The notes under the pieces are model-generated. The model had not been told where the DNA came from. It saw only the letters and a list, made by a program, of their open reading frames with translations, and made no database searches. Shown here one piece after another: positions 1 to 7,653 of a stretch of DNA of 16,981 nucleotides (its first letter is position 1; each line of letters starts with the position of its first letter). The translations under genes were made by a program, and so were the position numbers. This DNA comes from Gammaproteobacteria bacterium (lineage in GTDB: Bacteria > Pseudomonadota > Gammaproteobacteria > CAJXQU01), in NCBI GenBank assembly GCA_026984275.1, contig JALSSM010000136.1:1-16981 (forward strand). Reading direction: 5' to 3'.

Positions 1-420
<420 letters not shown>

Positions 421-603
421 AATCATTTTAGCTGCTTATAAAGGCAGCAAATCTTGACTCGATGGTTTTTCAAAAAAATTGCGTCGCTTTACGCTCGGCT
501 TTCCATCGAAAATATTTCGTGAAAACAACCGCTTACGTAAGCGCCCACACAAATTGTTTGTCTATTAATTTTTAAAGAGCCGGGCCATGTTGTCCCGAAA
601 GAG
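421..603 (-). promoter_or_regulatory. 16S rRNA leader with boxA and boxC antitermination elements
   Basis: This stretch without a protein gene is the transcribed leader of the rRNA operon. On the minus strand it contains GCTCTTTAAAAA (580-569), a good boxA, followed by AGACAAACAATTTGTGTGGG (565-546), which matches the boxA-boxC layout of E. coli rrn leaders. These elements load the Nus-factor antitermination complex in known rrn operons. Further down are the palindrome CGCTTACGTAAGCG (543-530) and CGAAAATATTTCG (507-519), probably leader hairpins. The exact RNase III processing sites cannot be read from the sequence alone. Confidence 0.8.
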
Positions 604-668
604 AGGCGCATTATACACGGAGATATGGACGCGTCAACAACAATTTCAAAAAAAATTAAATTAGTTTA
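602..668 (-). promoter_or_regulatory. rRNA operon promoter with UP-like element and GC-rich discriminator
   Basis: On the minus strand TTGACG (637-632) and a perfect TATAAT (615-610) are separated by 16 bp. The bases after the -10 are GCGCCTC, a GC-rich discriminator as in stringently controlled rRNA promoters. An A/T-tract region (about 668-641) directly upstream of the -35 resembles an UP element. Transcription would start near 603, about 180 nt before the mature 16S end. The stretch from 669 to 771, between this promoter and the end of tyrS, holds no gene and no clear terminator, so tyrS transcripts may read into the rRNA operon. Confidence 0.85.
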
Positions 669-771
669 AAAAGCGTCTCTGCTACATCGTTTAAGAAGCA
701 AAATATTGTCTGATCTAAGTTTGCACAAAACTGTTCGTTTTAGCTTCAAAATAGCTTTTATAGATTCAATC

Positions 772-1959
772 TTATACAACCTCAATTCTTGCAAACTTCC
801 GTTTACCTACCTGATAAATCTGAGTTGTTCCTTTTTTGATCATAACCTGTTCATGAATCTTCTCGCCATTAATCTTTACAGCACCTTGTTTCATCATCCG
901 CATGGCATCTGATGTGCTGGAAGTCAGTCCTCCCTCCTTTAAAAGATTGGACAGGCGGATCTCACTACCTTCTGCATTAACCTGACGTTCCGGTATCTCA
1001 TCAGGGATCACCCCTTTCTGGAAACGCGTGATAAAGTCTTCCTTCGCTTTGACAGCATCGGCTGCGTTATGGAACCTCTCAACAATTTCTTCTGCGAGCA
1101 AAAACTTAATATCTCTGGGATTGACACCTTCTTCTACTGACTTGTGTAATTTCTCAATCTCACTGATCGACTTGAAACTCAATAATTCAAAATAACGCCA
1201 CATTAGATCATCAGAGATGGACATAATCTTTCCGAACATTTCACCAGCGGGATCAGTGATACCAATATAGTTGTCTAACGATTTGGACATTTTCTGTACA
1301 CCACCCAGCCCTTCAAGGATTGGCATGGTGAGTACGACTTGTGGTTTCTGCCCCCAGGCTTCCTGTAATTGACGACCCACTAACAGGTTAAATTTCTGAT
1401 CGGTACCACCCAGTTCGACATCAGCTTCCATTGCCACCGAGTCATAACCTTGTATTAAAGGGTAAAGAAATTCGTGTATGGCGATTGCCTGACCTGATTT
1501 ATACCGCTTATTAAAGTCATCCCTCTCCAACATCCTGGCAACTGTGTGTTTGGCGGCCAACTGGATAAGATCAGCCGAAGACATCTTATCCATCCAGGTA
1601 GAGTTAAACATGACCCTGGTTTTATCTGGATCAAGAATCTTGAAAGTCTGTTCCTGATAGGATCTGGCATTTTCAGCAACCTCTTCTTTTGTGAGAGGGG
1701 GGCGCGTGGCACTTTTACCCGTTGGGTCGCCGATCATTCCTGTAAAATCACCGATCAAAAACATGACTTCATGTCCCAGATCCTGAAACTGGCGAAGTTT
1801 ATTGAGTAGCACGGTATGCCCAAGATGAAGATCTGGAGCCGTTGGGTCAAAACCGGCTTTGATTCTCAGAGGTCTATTCTCAGCCAGTTTTTTTATCATT
1901 TCTTCTTCTAGCAGAACATCAACTGCCCCACGCTTAATTATCGCCAATGCTTCATTCAT
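772..1959 (-). CDS. tyrS: Tyrosyl-tRNA synthetase
   Basis: Charges tRNA-Tyr with tyrosine in the cytoplasm. The 395-residue protein has the class I signature HLGH (residues 45-48) in the context GFDPTAPDLHLGHTV, the tyrosine/ATP pocket residues around GGTDQKFN (184-191), and KMSKS at 223-227. The C-terminal 60 residues form an S4-type RNA-binding domain (LSNLLKEGGLTSSTSDAMRM...). Length and motif spacing fit the roughly 400-residue bacterial TyrS subgroup. The ATG at 1959 is preceded by AAGGA about 13 nt upstream, a loose but usable ribosome site. It is transcribed towards the 16S rRNA gene, a neighbourhood known from Pseudomonas. Its promoter should lie in 1960-2030, but I could not assign one with confidence. 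Confidence 0.97.
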   Translation of the reverse strand: MNEALAIIKRGAVDVLLEEEMIKKLAENRPLRIKAGFDPTAPDLHLGHTVLLNKLRQFQDLGHEVMFLIGDFTGMIGDPTGKSATRPPLTKEEVAENARSYQEQTFKILDPDKTRVMFNSTWMDKMSSADLIQLAAKHTVARMLERDDFNKRYKSGQAIAIHEFLYPLIQGYDSVAMEADVELGGTDQKFNLLVGRQLQEAWGQKPQVVLTMPILEGLGGVQKMSKSLDNYIGITDPAGEMFGKIMSISDDLMWRYFELLSFKSISEIEKLHKSVEEGVNPRDIKFLLAEEIVERFHNAADAVKAKEDFITRFQKGVIPDEIPERQVNAEGSEIRLSNLLKEGGLTSSTSDAMRMMKQGAVKINGEKIHEQVMIKKGTTQIYQVGKRKFARIEVV

Positions 1960-2030
1960 TTGTGTCTTTTAATCCTTAATCATTCATTCTTTTAGTACAA
2001 AAATATCTGTGTAGCATAACGCTTCAAACA

Positions 2031-2059
2031 TTGACGTGAAACCCTTGAAAAGTTATGGT
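2031..2059 (+). promoter_or_regulatory. Sigma-70-type promoter of the M23 peptidase-anmK pair
   Basis: TTGACG (2031-2036), a 17-bp spacer and TATGGT (2054-2059) give a plausible sigma-70 promoter reading into the peptidase gene. Transcription would begin near 2066, leaving about 36 nt before the ATG at 2102. This also argues against the in-frame GTG at 2036, which would lie inside the -35 box. Confidence 0.55.
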
Positions 2060-2101
2060 TGTCACATAAATATACAAATAAGGGATGGGCTAACACCAGT
2101 C

Positions 2102-3763
2102 ATGAAGCGAAACAGCATTCTATATGACTACAAACCTCGCCTGGAATGGATTGACCCAACGGCTGCCAGGAAACAAAAAAGGAGGAACAGGTTCCTGTCA
2201 GGAGCGGGATTACTGGTTCTCACATCCGGACTATTGATTGGATTAAAGCAATTTCCTGTTGATACATCTCTTACTCCTGTTTCAATTTCAAACACGACTC
2301 ATTCTTCAAAACAGATTACCAGAACACTCGAGTTACCACTTCTGCCTGAGGAAAAACCTCTTGTAGAAAAAAACACTTCTACATCCACCGGCAAAACAAA
2401 ACCAGAGAAACAAACCCTGGTTAATAAGACCATCGCTGAGACTACCCAGCATAAAGAAAATCAGACAAAATCTACCGTGAAAGTTGATAAATCTGAGCAA
2501 AAACACGCTGATCAGTCAAATAACGACAAAGATACAAATAAAAAACCGGACCCTACTTCATCAGGAAATCTGGCACAGGAAACGTCACCCAATGAAGAAT
2601 GGAAAACCGTAACAGTTAAAGATGGAGACAATCTCTCTCTGATTTTTAGCCGATTAGCAATCAGTAAAAATGACTTATACCAGATTCTTTCCATAGGACA
2701 AGAGACACAGAGCCTGAAACGATTAAAACCAGGGCAGGTTTTAAGACTTAAATTTGATGATTCAAAGGTAGAAGAACTGGTTCATGAATCAGATCTGACA
2801 CACACACTGAAAGTTAAAAAGACTGACGATGAATTCAAAGCTAAAATTATCGAAGAAAAACCTGAAATAAAGGTTGCGACTTCAGCCGGCTTGATCTCAG
2901 ACTCATTATTTTTGTCAGGACAAAAAGCAGGACTGTCTGACAATATCATCATGCAGTTATTTGACATCTTTGGTTGGGATATCGATTTTGTTCTGGATAT
3001 TCGGGAAGGTGATGAATTCCGTGTCGTCTATGAAGAACTTTTCAAAAATGGCGAAAAGATTAAGGATGGAAAAATTCTTGCTGCAGAATTTATCAATCAG
3101 GGAAAGGTTTTCAAGGCTGTTCATTTTGAAGCTGGAGAAGAGTCGGGTTATTACTCTGAACAGGGTAATAACATGAGAAAGGCCTTCCTGCGAACACCCG
3201 TTAACTTCACTCGCATTAGCTCTCACTTTAATTTGAAAAGAAAACATCCTGTTCTCAACAAAATACGTGCTCATAAAGGGGTAGATTATGCTGCACCACT
3301 GGGGACACCAGTTAAATCTACTGGCAACGGGAAAGTACTTTTTGTTGGCGTCAAAAATGGTTATGGCAATACCGTAATCATCCAGCACGGTGGAAAATAT
3401 ACGACGCTCTATGCCCATCTTTCCAGGTTTTCTCGCGGATTAAAAAAAGGTAATCGTGTTGAACAGGGCCAGACCATTGCTTATGTTGGTAAAACAGGAT
3501 TAGCAACAGGACCCCACTTACATTACGAGTTCAGGATTGACGGTGTTCATAGAAACCCTCTCACTGTGGATTTACCTAAATCGCTTCCGCTTCCTGATAA
3601 GTATATGAAGGATTTCATTCAACAAACCAGACCTCTTTTAACCCAGCTGGCTTCATTATCCAGTGAATCGCGTCATGCCAAATCTAAGCCTAAAGAAAAA
3701 GTTAGACCGGCTAAAATCGACGTTGCAGCTCGTGCTTACCCTCTCGAGAAAAATATCAACTAG
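2102..3763 (+). CDS. Membrane-anchored M23 family murein DD-endopeptidase (MepM/YebA-like)
   Basis: A 553-residue envelope protein likely to cut peptide cross-links in peptidoglycan during growth. After a short basic cytoplasmic tail comes one membrane segment (residues about 29-46, FLSGAGLLVLTSGLLIGL), then a Lys/Thr/Ser-rich low-complexity linker (about 60-165), a LysM/OapA-like wall-binding region (about 170-230), a middle domain, and a C-terminal M23 (LytM) domain. The zinc ligands are visible: HKGVD (H391, D395) and HLH (H472, H474), with YAHLS (H439) as the additional active-site histidine. All catalytic residues are present, so it should be an active enzyme rather than an activator. 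The reading frame is open to a GTG at 2036, but the ATG at 2102 is preferred because the promoter lies over the upstream part. It abuts anmK with no gap. Counterparts sit next to tyrS and anmK in Pseudomonas. Confidence 0.93.
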   Translation: MKRNSILYDYKPRLEWIDPTAARKQKRRNRFLSGAGLLVLTSGLLIGLKQFPVDTSLTPVSISNTTHSSKQITRTLELPLLPEEKPLVEKNTSTSTGKTKPEKQTLVNKTIAETTQHKENQTKSTVKVDKSEQKHADQSNNDKDTNKKPDPTSSGNLAQETSPNEEWKTVTVKDGDNLSLIFSRLAISKNDLYQILSIGQETQSLKRLKPGQVLRLKFDDSKVEELVHESDLTHTLKVKKTDDEFKAKIIEEKPEIKVATSAGLISDSLFLSGQKAGLSDNIIMQLFDIFGWDIDFVLDIREGDEFRVVYEELFKNGEKIKDGKILAAEFINQGKVFKAVHFEAGEESGYYSEQGNNMRKAFLRTPVNFTRISSHFNLKRKHPVLNKIRAHKGVDYAAPLGTPVKSTGNGKVLFVGVKNGYGNTVIIQHGGKYTTLYAHLSRFSRGLKKGNRVEQGQTIAYVGKTGLATGPHLHYEFRIDGVHRNPLTVDLPKSLPLPDKYMKDFIQQTRPLLTQLASLSSESRHAKSKPKEKVRPAKIDVAARAYPLEKNIN

Positions 3764-4870
3764 ATGTCTCTCTATATAGGCTTGATGTCTGGCACCAGTG
3801 CTGATGCTATTGATGCAGCATTGGTCTCTTTCAACATTGATCAAAGTATCAAACTGGAACATTTTCTTGAACAAGTCTACCCAGAACAGATTAAGCATCT
3901 GGTGGCAGAATTGCGATCACCAGACGCAAAAATATCTTTGAAAGACATCGCTGAACTTAATATCTCCCTGGGAAAAATCTTTGCTGATGCGGCTTGTCAA
4001 CTGATGACAACGGCGAAAATTGATCAGCAGGAAATAACAGCTATTGGCAGTCACGGGCAAACCATTCTCCATGCACCTGATGGAATCAATCCTTTTTCTA
4101 TGCAACTGGGTGATCCCAATGTGATTGCGTCGAAAACAGGCATAACAACAATAGCCGATTTTCGTAATATGGATATTGCAGCAGAAGGTCAGGGCGCTCC
4201 TTTAGTGCCGTTATTTCACGAAGCACTTTTTCGAAATACGGATAAAAACAAAATCATCCTGAACCTGGGAGGCATTGCTAATATTACGTTACTTCCCGCT
4301 TCACCAGATCAACCCGTTCTTGGTTTCGACACAGGACCTGCCAACGCCCTGATGGATGACTGGATTCTGCTGAACCTCGGAAAACCTTATGATCAGGGTG
4401 GTTTGTGGGGTAAAAGTGGAAAGAAGATCCCTGCTCTTTTAAAAAAAATGCTGGAGGATGACTACTTTGATAAGCCAGCACCCAAAAGCACAGGAAGAGA
4501 TTATTTTAATATTGACTGGTTAAACAAAAAAACAGGGGCTGAAAATTACCGCCCCGAGGATATCCAGGCAACCCTGCAACACCTCACCGTACAATCAGTG
4601 GCAAGAGCAATTAAAAATGTTAGCTCAAGTGTAGATGAAGTGATTCTATGCGGAGGCGGGACTCATAACGATCACATCATAAACTTACTGTCAGATGCGT
4701 TATCCGGAACAGCTATCACTACATCGGCTGATTATGGGATGAACCCTGATTGTATTGAGGCTATGGCCTTTGCCTGGTTGGCGAAACGTCGGCTGGAAGG
4801 CTTACCGGGAAATTTGCCATCGGTCACCGGAGCTAAGAAAAACGTCTTGCTTGGTGGTATTTATGGCTAG
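3764..4870 (+). CDS. anmK: Anhydro-N-acetylmuramic acid kinase
   Basis: Phosphorylates 1,6-anhydro-MurNAc while opening its anhydro ring to give MurNAc-6-phosphate, a step of peptidoglycan recycling in the cytoplasm. The 368-residue length is typical. The N-terminal phosphate-binding GLMSGTSADAID (6-17) is the family hallmark, followed by GSHGQT (95-100), NLGGIAN (167-173) and FDTGPAN (188-194). The ATG follows the TAG of the M23 peptidase gene without any gap, so the two are very likely cotranscribed and translationally coupled: one enzyme releases wall material, the other recycles it. The gene ends head-on against erpA, and the two stop codons share the palindrome CTAG at 4867-4870. Confidence 0.97.
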   Translation: MSLYIGLMSGTSADAIDAALVSFNIDQSIKLEHFLEQVYPEQIKHLVAELRSPDAKISLKDIAELNISLGKIFADAACQLMTTAKIDQQEITAIGSHGQTILHAPDGINPFSMQLGDPNVIASKTGITTIADFRNMDIAAEGQGAPLVPLFHEALFRNTDKNKIILNLGGIANITLLPASPDQPVLGFDTGPANALMDDWILLNLGKPYDQGGLWGKSGKKIPALLKKMLEDDYFDKPAPKSTGRDYFNIDWLNKKTGAENYRPEDIQATLQHLTVQSVARAIKNVSSSVDEVILCGGGTHNDHIINLLSDALSGTAITTSADYGMNPDCIEAMAFAWLAKRRLEGLPGNLPSVTGAKKNVLLGGIYG

Positions 4871-5226
4871 ACAGAAAATGAAGAGCCACAACCACAGGTT
4901 GTTGATGCATTTGGATTGCGAATAACAAACTGGGCACCTTCCAGACCTTCCGAATAATCGATCTCAGCACCTTCCAGATATTGAATACTCATCGGATCAA
5001 CTAAAAGTTTGACACCACCTTTTTCAACAATTTCATCACCTTCGGTAATCTTGTCTTCAAAGGTAAACCCATACTGAAAACCAGAACAACCTCCACCAGA
5101 AATAAAAACACGCAGCATTAAACTGTCGTCCTCTTCTTCCTCAATTAACTGACGAACTTTCTCTGCCGCCGCATCAGTAAAAATCAGTAATTCTTCATTT
5201 TCTGGATTATAAACTTCAGTTTTCAT
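4867..5226 (-). CDS. erpA: A-type iron-sulfur cluster insertion protein ErpA
   Basis: A carrier that passes Fe-S clusters from the assembly machinery to target enzymes; in E. coli ErpA is needed for the isoprenoid-pathway IspG/IspH. The protein of 119 residues has the three conserved cysteines of A-type carriers: C47 in SGGGCSGFQYGF and C111/C113 in the C-terminal CGCGSSFSV. I choose the ATG at 5226, not the in-frame ATG at 5274, because the latter would overlap the bactofilin gene by about 47 bp, whereas 5226 lies one base after the bactofilin stop, has AAGAGG just upstream and gives the family's normal length. It is the last gene of the argC cluster. Family members IscA and SufA are similar; the MKTEVYNP start and the neighbourhood favour ErpA. 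Confidence 0.95.
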   Translation of the reverse strand: MKTEVYNPENEELLIFTDAAAEKVRQLIEEEEDDSLMLRVFISGGGCSGFQYGFTFEDKITEGDEIVEKGGVKLLVDPMSIQYLEGAEIDYSEGLEGAQFVIRNPNASTTCGCGSSFSV

Positions 5227-5227
5227 A

Positions 5228-5635
5228 TCATACCTCTTCTTCATTTCCTGGTAACTGTAAGGGTTCATCTGCACCTGTCAATTGATGAATCAACTGGCCA
5301 TTGACCTCAGCGCCCATCGTCATTTCCAGTAAATTGTAATAGACGTTACCTTCGACCCGGGCATTCGCAGCAAGTTCTACATGCTGATAGGCATAAACAT
5401 TACCGATTACCGTACCATTTAAAATCAGATAGGGAACCCTGACCTCACCTTCTATTGAACCTCTGTCACTAACTGTCAAAACTGAGGTATCAAGATCATC
5501 AGAAATAATATTGCCGATTACTTTACCATCAATATGGCATCCACCCGTGAAATTAAGGTCGCCAGAAACAACCGTATGCTGACCTACCAGAGTATCCACC
5601 TGAGTAACTTTACGTTTTTTCTTTTTACCTAACAC
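5228..5635 (-). CDS. Bactofilin (polymer-forming cytoskeletal protein)
   Basis: A small protein of 135 residues whose middle (about 12-115) consists of short repeats with G-x-hydrophobic spacing (GDLNFTGGCHIDGKVIG, GSIEGEVRV, GTVIGNV, ARVEGNVYY, AEVNGQLI), the beta-helix pattern of bactofilins. Bactofilins polymerise without nucleotides and shape or position cell-wall machinery, often together with M23 peptidases; one of these is encoded about 1.5 kb away on the other strand. A basic tail (GKKKKRK) at the N-terminus could touch the membrane. The start is a GTG at 5635, with TGAGGAA upstream that overlaps the stop codon of the preceding gene. The C-terminus is short and acidic. Its target here cannot be deduced from sequence. 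Confidence 0.93.
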   Translation of the reverse strand: MLGKKKKRKVTQVDTLVGQHTVVSGDLNFTGGCHIDGKVIGNIISDDLDTSVLTVSDRGSIEGEVRVPYLILNGTVIGNVYAYQHVELAANARVEGNVYYNLLEMTMGAEVNGQLIHQLTGADEPLQLPGNEEEV

Positions 5636-5647
5636 GTCTCAATTTCC

Positions 5648-6382
5648 TCACGCTATAATTTCAGACCATTGAAAAACCTTTTCAATGGGACTTGCCTTCT
5701 CTTCATGTGGTTGAATTACAACCTTAATCACTTCTGGCACAAATCCTTCCGGTAACGAGAAAATTCCATCTATCCGTTTGAAGTGCTTTATTTTGAAACT
5801 AAGCTCAGAACCCTTCCCTTCCAACAGCTCTTTCAGATCATAGTCTTTCTGCCCACTATTGCCACTACCAGTCAAGGTTATGGAAATATCACCGCTTGCC
5901 ACTGTACCACCTTTAACTATACGGGTTAAGACAAGCTCAAACTGATAACGTTGTTTATCATTTGATGCTTCCAGCCGAAAACCCTGTATTTTCAAACCCC
6001 GGCTATCACTAGTCGCCGCCATTATGTTTTGATAAAAACCCAGTTCTTCACGTAGTTCAAGATTTTCTTTTTCAAGTTCACTAATGGCTTTTCTGACTTC
6101 ATCCTGAGCCGCTTTATCAACTTGGGCAGTTCTCTCGAGAATGGTAATTTTTTTCCGAAGCTCCCTTAGCTGACTGTCTTTTTCTTCCTGCTCCTGAGAA
6201 ACCTCTGCACCTGTTAGTGTTTTTTGCGCAATAACACCCGCCATTTCCTGGTATATCATCCGCCACTTTCCATAATCAAGCAGTAACCAGCCTCCGATCA
6301 ACAGTATCAATGCCGCACAGATCAACAATAATGTTTTCTGACGCCGTGGCTTTTTTTGAGTCTGGAGGTATAAATGACGCAT
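5648..6382 (-). CDS. Single-pass membrane coiled-coil protein, DUF6776-like
   Basis: About 244 residues of unknown function. A basic N-terminus (LQTQKKPRRQK) leads into one hydrophobic segment (LLLICAALILLIGGWLLL), then a heptad-rich coiled coil rich in E, K and L (about residues 55-118), and a C-terminal beta-rich domain in the periplasm. I recall this architecture between argC and bactofilin in pseudomonads, where it carries the DUF6776 label. Cotranscription with bactofilin suggests an envelope or cell-shape role, but this is inference. The start is uncertain: ATG at 6382 is chosen, while a TTG two codons earlier (6388) is also possible; neither has a strong ribosome site. The gene begins about 10 bases after the argC stop. 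Confidence 0.85.
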   Translation of the reverse strand: MRHLYLQTQKKPRRQKTLLLICAALILLIGGWLLLDYGKWRMIYQEMAGVIAQKTLTGAEVSQEQEEKDSQLRELRKKITILERTAQVDKAAQDEVRKAISELEKENLELREELGFYQNIMAATSDSRGLKIQGFRLEASNDKQRYQFELVLTRIVKGGTVASGDISITLTGSGNSGQKDYDLKELLEGKGSELSFKIKHFKRIDGIFSLPEGFVPEVIKVVIQPHEEKASPIEKVFQWSEIIA

Positions 6383-6392
6383 TCTCAAAAAC

Positions 6393-7433
6393 TCAAGGTA
6401 CCAACGGTACTTGATCCAGGCCAGCTGACTCAGGCAGACCGAACATGATGTTCATATTCTGTACAGCCTGCCCTGCAGCACCCTTTTCAAGATTATCGAT
6501 CACAGAAAGAATGACAACTCGTTTTCCTTTCTGAGGTCTGTGGATCGCTATTCGACAAAGATTGGATCCTCTGACTGATCGCGTTTCAGGATGAGTGCCT
6601 GGAGCCAAAACATCAACAAAGGGTTCATCGGTGTATCGTCGCTCAAAAAGTGACTGAATGTCGTGATCCTCGTCACAGAGTTCAGCATACAGAGTTGCAT
6701 GAATACCCCTCAGAATCGGTAACAAATGTGGAACAAAAGTAAGATCAACAGATGTATCAGCCCCTTTTGCAGCGTTGTTCAATGTCTGAATAATCTCTGG
6801 AAGATGTCTGTGTCCCGGCACAGCATAAGCCTTAAAGTTATCACTCACTTCGGCAAAAAGGCTTGCCACCTTTGCCTCTCTGCCGGCACCACTGGTTCCT
6901 GATTTGCAATCAGCAATCAGTGACTCTGTTGAAATGATGTCTGCTTCGATCAATGGTAAAAACCCCAGCGTTGTTGCGGTCGGATAACATCCGGGATTGG
7001 CCACCAGTCGTGCATCCTTTATTTGATCACGGTTGATCTCAGGCAAGCCATAAACGGCTTCTGCCAACAAGTCTTCACAGACATGATCGCACCCATACCA
7101 CTGTTTCCATTCTGCAGGATCTTTCAACCTGAAATCAGCAGCCAGATCGATCACTTTGGTTCCAGCATCCAGTAAAGCGGGCACCATCTGCATGGCAGTA
7201 CCATTCGGCGTCGCAAAAAATACCAGGTCACATTCAGATAATGTTTCCTGATCAGGCAGAGAAAAATTCAGATCAGTTCGTCCCCTCAAAGCCGGATAAG
7301 TCTCCGCCACAGGCAACCCTTGCTCTGATCTTGATGTCACCATCGTTAAATTGATATCAGGATGGCTCACCAGCAAACGCAGCAAAGCTACGCCGGTATA
7401 ACCGGTACCGCCAACCACGCCGACATTGATCAT
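6393..7433 (-). CDS. argC: N-acetyl-gamma-glutamyl-phosphate reductase
   Basis: Third step of arginine synthesis: NADPH-dependent reduction of N-acetylglutamyl-phosphate to the semialdehyde. The 346-residue protein begins with the nucleotide-binding VGGTGYTG (7-14), has the catalytic cysteine in NPGCYPTA (C149), and the downstream VPGHRHLPEI histidine motif. Length and motifs match the long bacterial ArgC form. AGGAG lies about 9 nt before the ATG at 7433. It heads a tight minus-strand run (argC, DUF6776-like gene, bactofilin, erpA; gaps of 1-12 bases), which ties arginine synthesis, an envelope protein pair and Fe-S delivery into one likely transcript. A promoter and a terminator facing the gene lie directly upstream. 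Confidence 0.97.
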   Translation of the reverse strand: MINVGVVGGTGYTGVALLRLLVSHPDINLTMVTSRSEQGLPVAETYPALRGRTDLNFSLPDQETLSECDLVFFATPNGTAMQMVPALLDAGTKVIDLAADFRLKDPAEWKQWYGCDHVCEDLLAEAVYGLPEINRDQIKDARLVANPGCYPTATTLGFLPLIEADIISTESLIADCKSGTSGAGREAKVASLFAEVSDNFKAYAVPGHRHLPEIIQTLNNAAKGADTSVDLTFVPHLLPILRGIHATLYAELCDEDHDIQSLFERRYTDEPFVDVLAPGTHPETRSVRGSNLCRIAIHRPQKGKRVVILSVIDNLEKGAAGQAVQNMNIMFGLPESAGLDQVPLVP

Positions 7434-7471
7434 TTCCGGAATCTCCTTTGGAAAACGGGTAAAGAATAGTA

Positions 7472-7500
7472 ATGATAAGGGGTGAGAACAGAAAGCACAA
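7472..7500 (-). promoter_or_regulatory. Possible argC promoter
   Basis: On the minus strand TTGTGC (7500-7495), a 17-bp spacer and TATCAT (7477-7472) give a good -10 with a weak -35. It starts at the U tract of the terminator described next, so argC could be transcribed independently of the upstream small transcript. The leader would be about 30 nt and include the AGGAG site. Confidence 0.4.
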
Positions 7501-7525
7501 AAAGAAAAAGCGGCCGAAGCCGCTT
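7499..7525 (-). terminator. Rho-independent terminator with UUCG loop, facing argC
   Basis: On the minus strand AAGCGGC-TTCG-GCCGCTT forms a perfect 7-bp stem with the very stable UUCG tetraloop (7525-7508), followed by TTTCTTTTT. Read on the plus strand there is no T tract after the stem, so the terminator works leftwards. No recognisable protein gene precedes it on that strand, which is why a small RNA or an attenuator is proposed. Confidence 0.8.
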
Positions 7526-7581
7526 CAAATTCATTGTTATTGTTATAATTCTAAACATCATCAGTATTACCTGTTAATGTT
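7499..7581 (-). ncRNA. Candidate small regulatory RNA (about 80 nt)
   Basis: Between a promoter-like sequence (7616-7588) and the UUCG terminator (7525-7499) lies about 55 nt of unstructured, A-rich sequence with no convincing reading frame. It includes ATAACAATAACAATGAA (7545-7529), a run of AAN-type triplets of the kind bound by the distal face of Hfq and seen in Pseudomonas CrcZ/CrcY-type RNAs. Promoter, A-rich body and strong hairpin plus U tract form the classic layout of a trans-acting small RNA. The alternative is a transcription attenuator in the argC leader. The call rests on layout, not on recognition of a known family. Confidence 0.45.
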
Positions 7582-7587
7582 CCGTTC

Positions 7588-7616
7588 AGGATAATGTGAC
7601 ACAGTTCACATGTCAA
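7588..7616 (-). promoter_or_regulatory. Promoter of the candidate small RNA, enclosing a CRP/Vfr-type palindrome
   Basis: On the minus strand TTGACA (7616-7611), a 17-bp spacer and TATCCT (7593-7588) form a promoter with a perfect -35 and a moderate -10. The spacer is almost entirely the 18-bp palindrome ATGTGA-N6-TCACAT (7594-7611), the CRP consensus core TGTGA-N6-TCACA. A protein bound here would cover the polymerase site, so repression is the natural reading for this promoter. The palindrome also lies 43-60 bp before the plus-strand gene at 7654, where it could act as an activator site. Confidence 0.6.
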
Positions 7617-7653
7617 GAGTATGACACTAAAAAAAATGGCCATGGAGAAATAA

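Noticed and set aside
2957..3418. 153-codon minus-strand open frame inside the M23 peptidase gene
   Set aside because: It lies antisense to the catalytic domain with all family motifs on the other strand; no family resemblance and no ribosome site.
7636..7653. Five-codon upstream frame ending directly before the DUF4126 start
   Set aside because: Very short, contains the ribosome site of the real gene, and is easily produced by chance.
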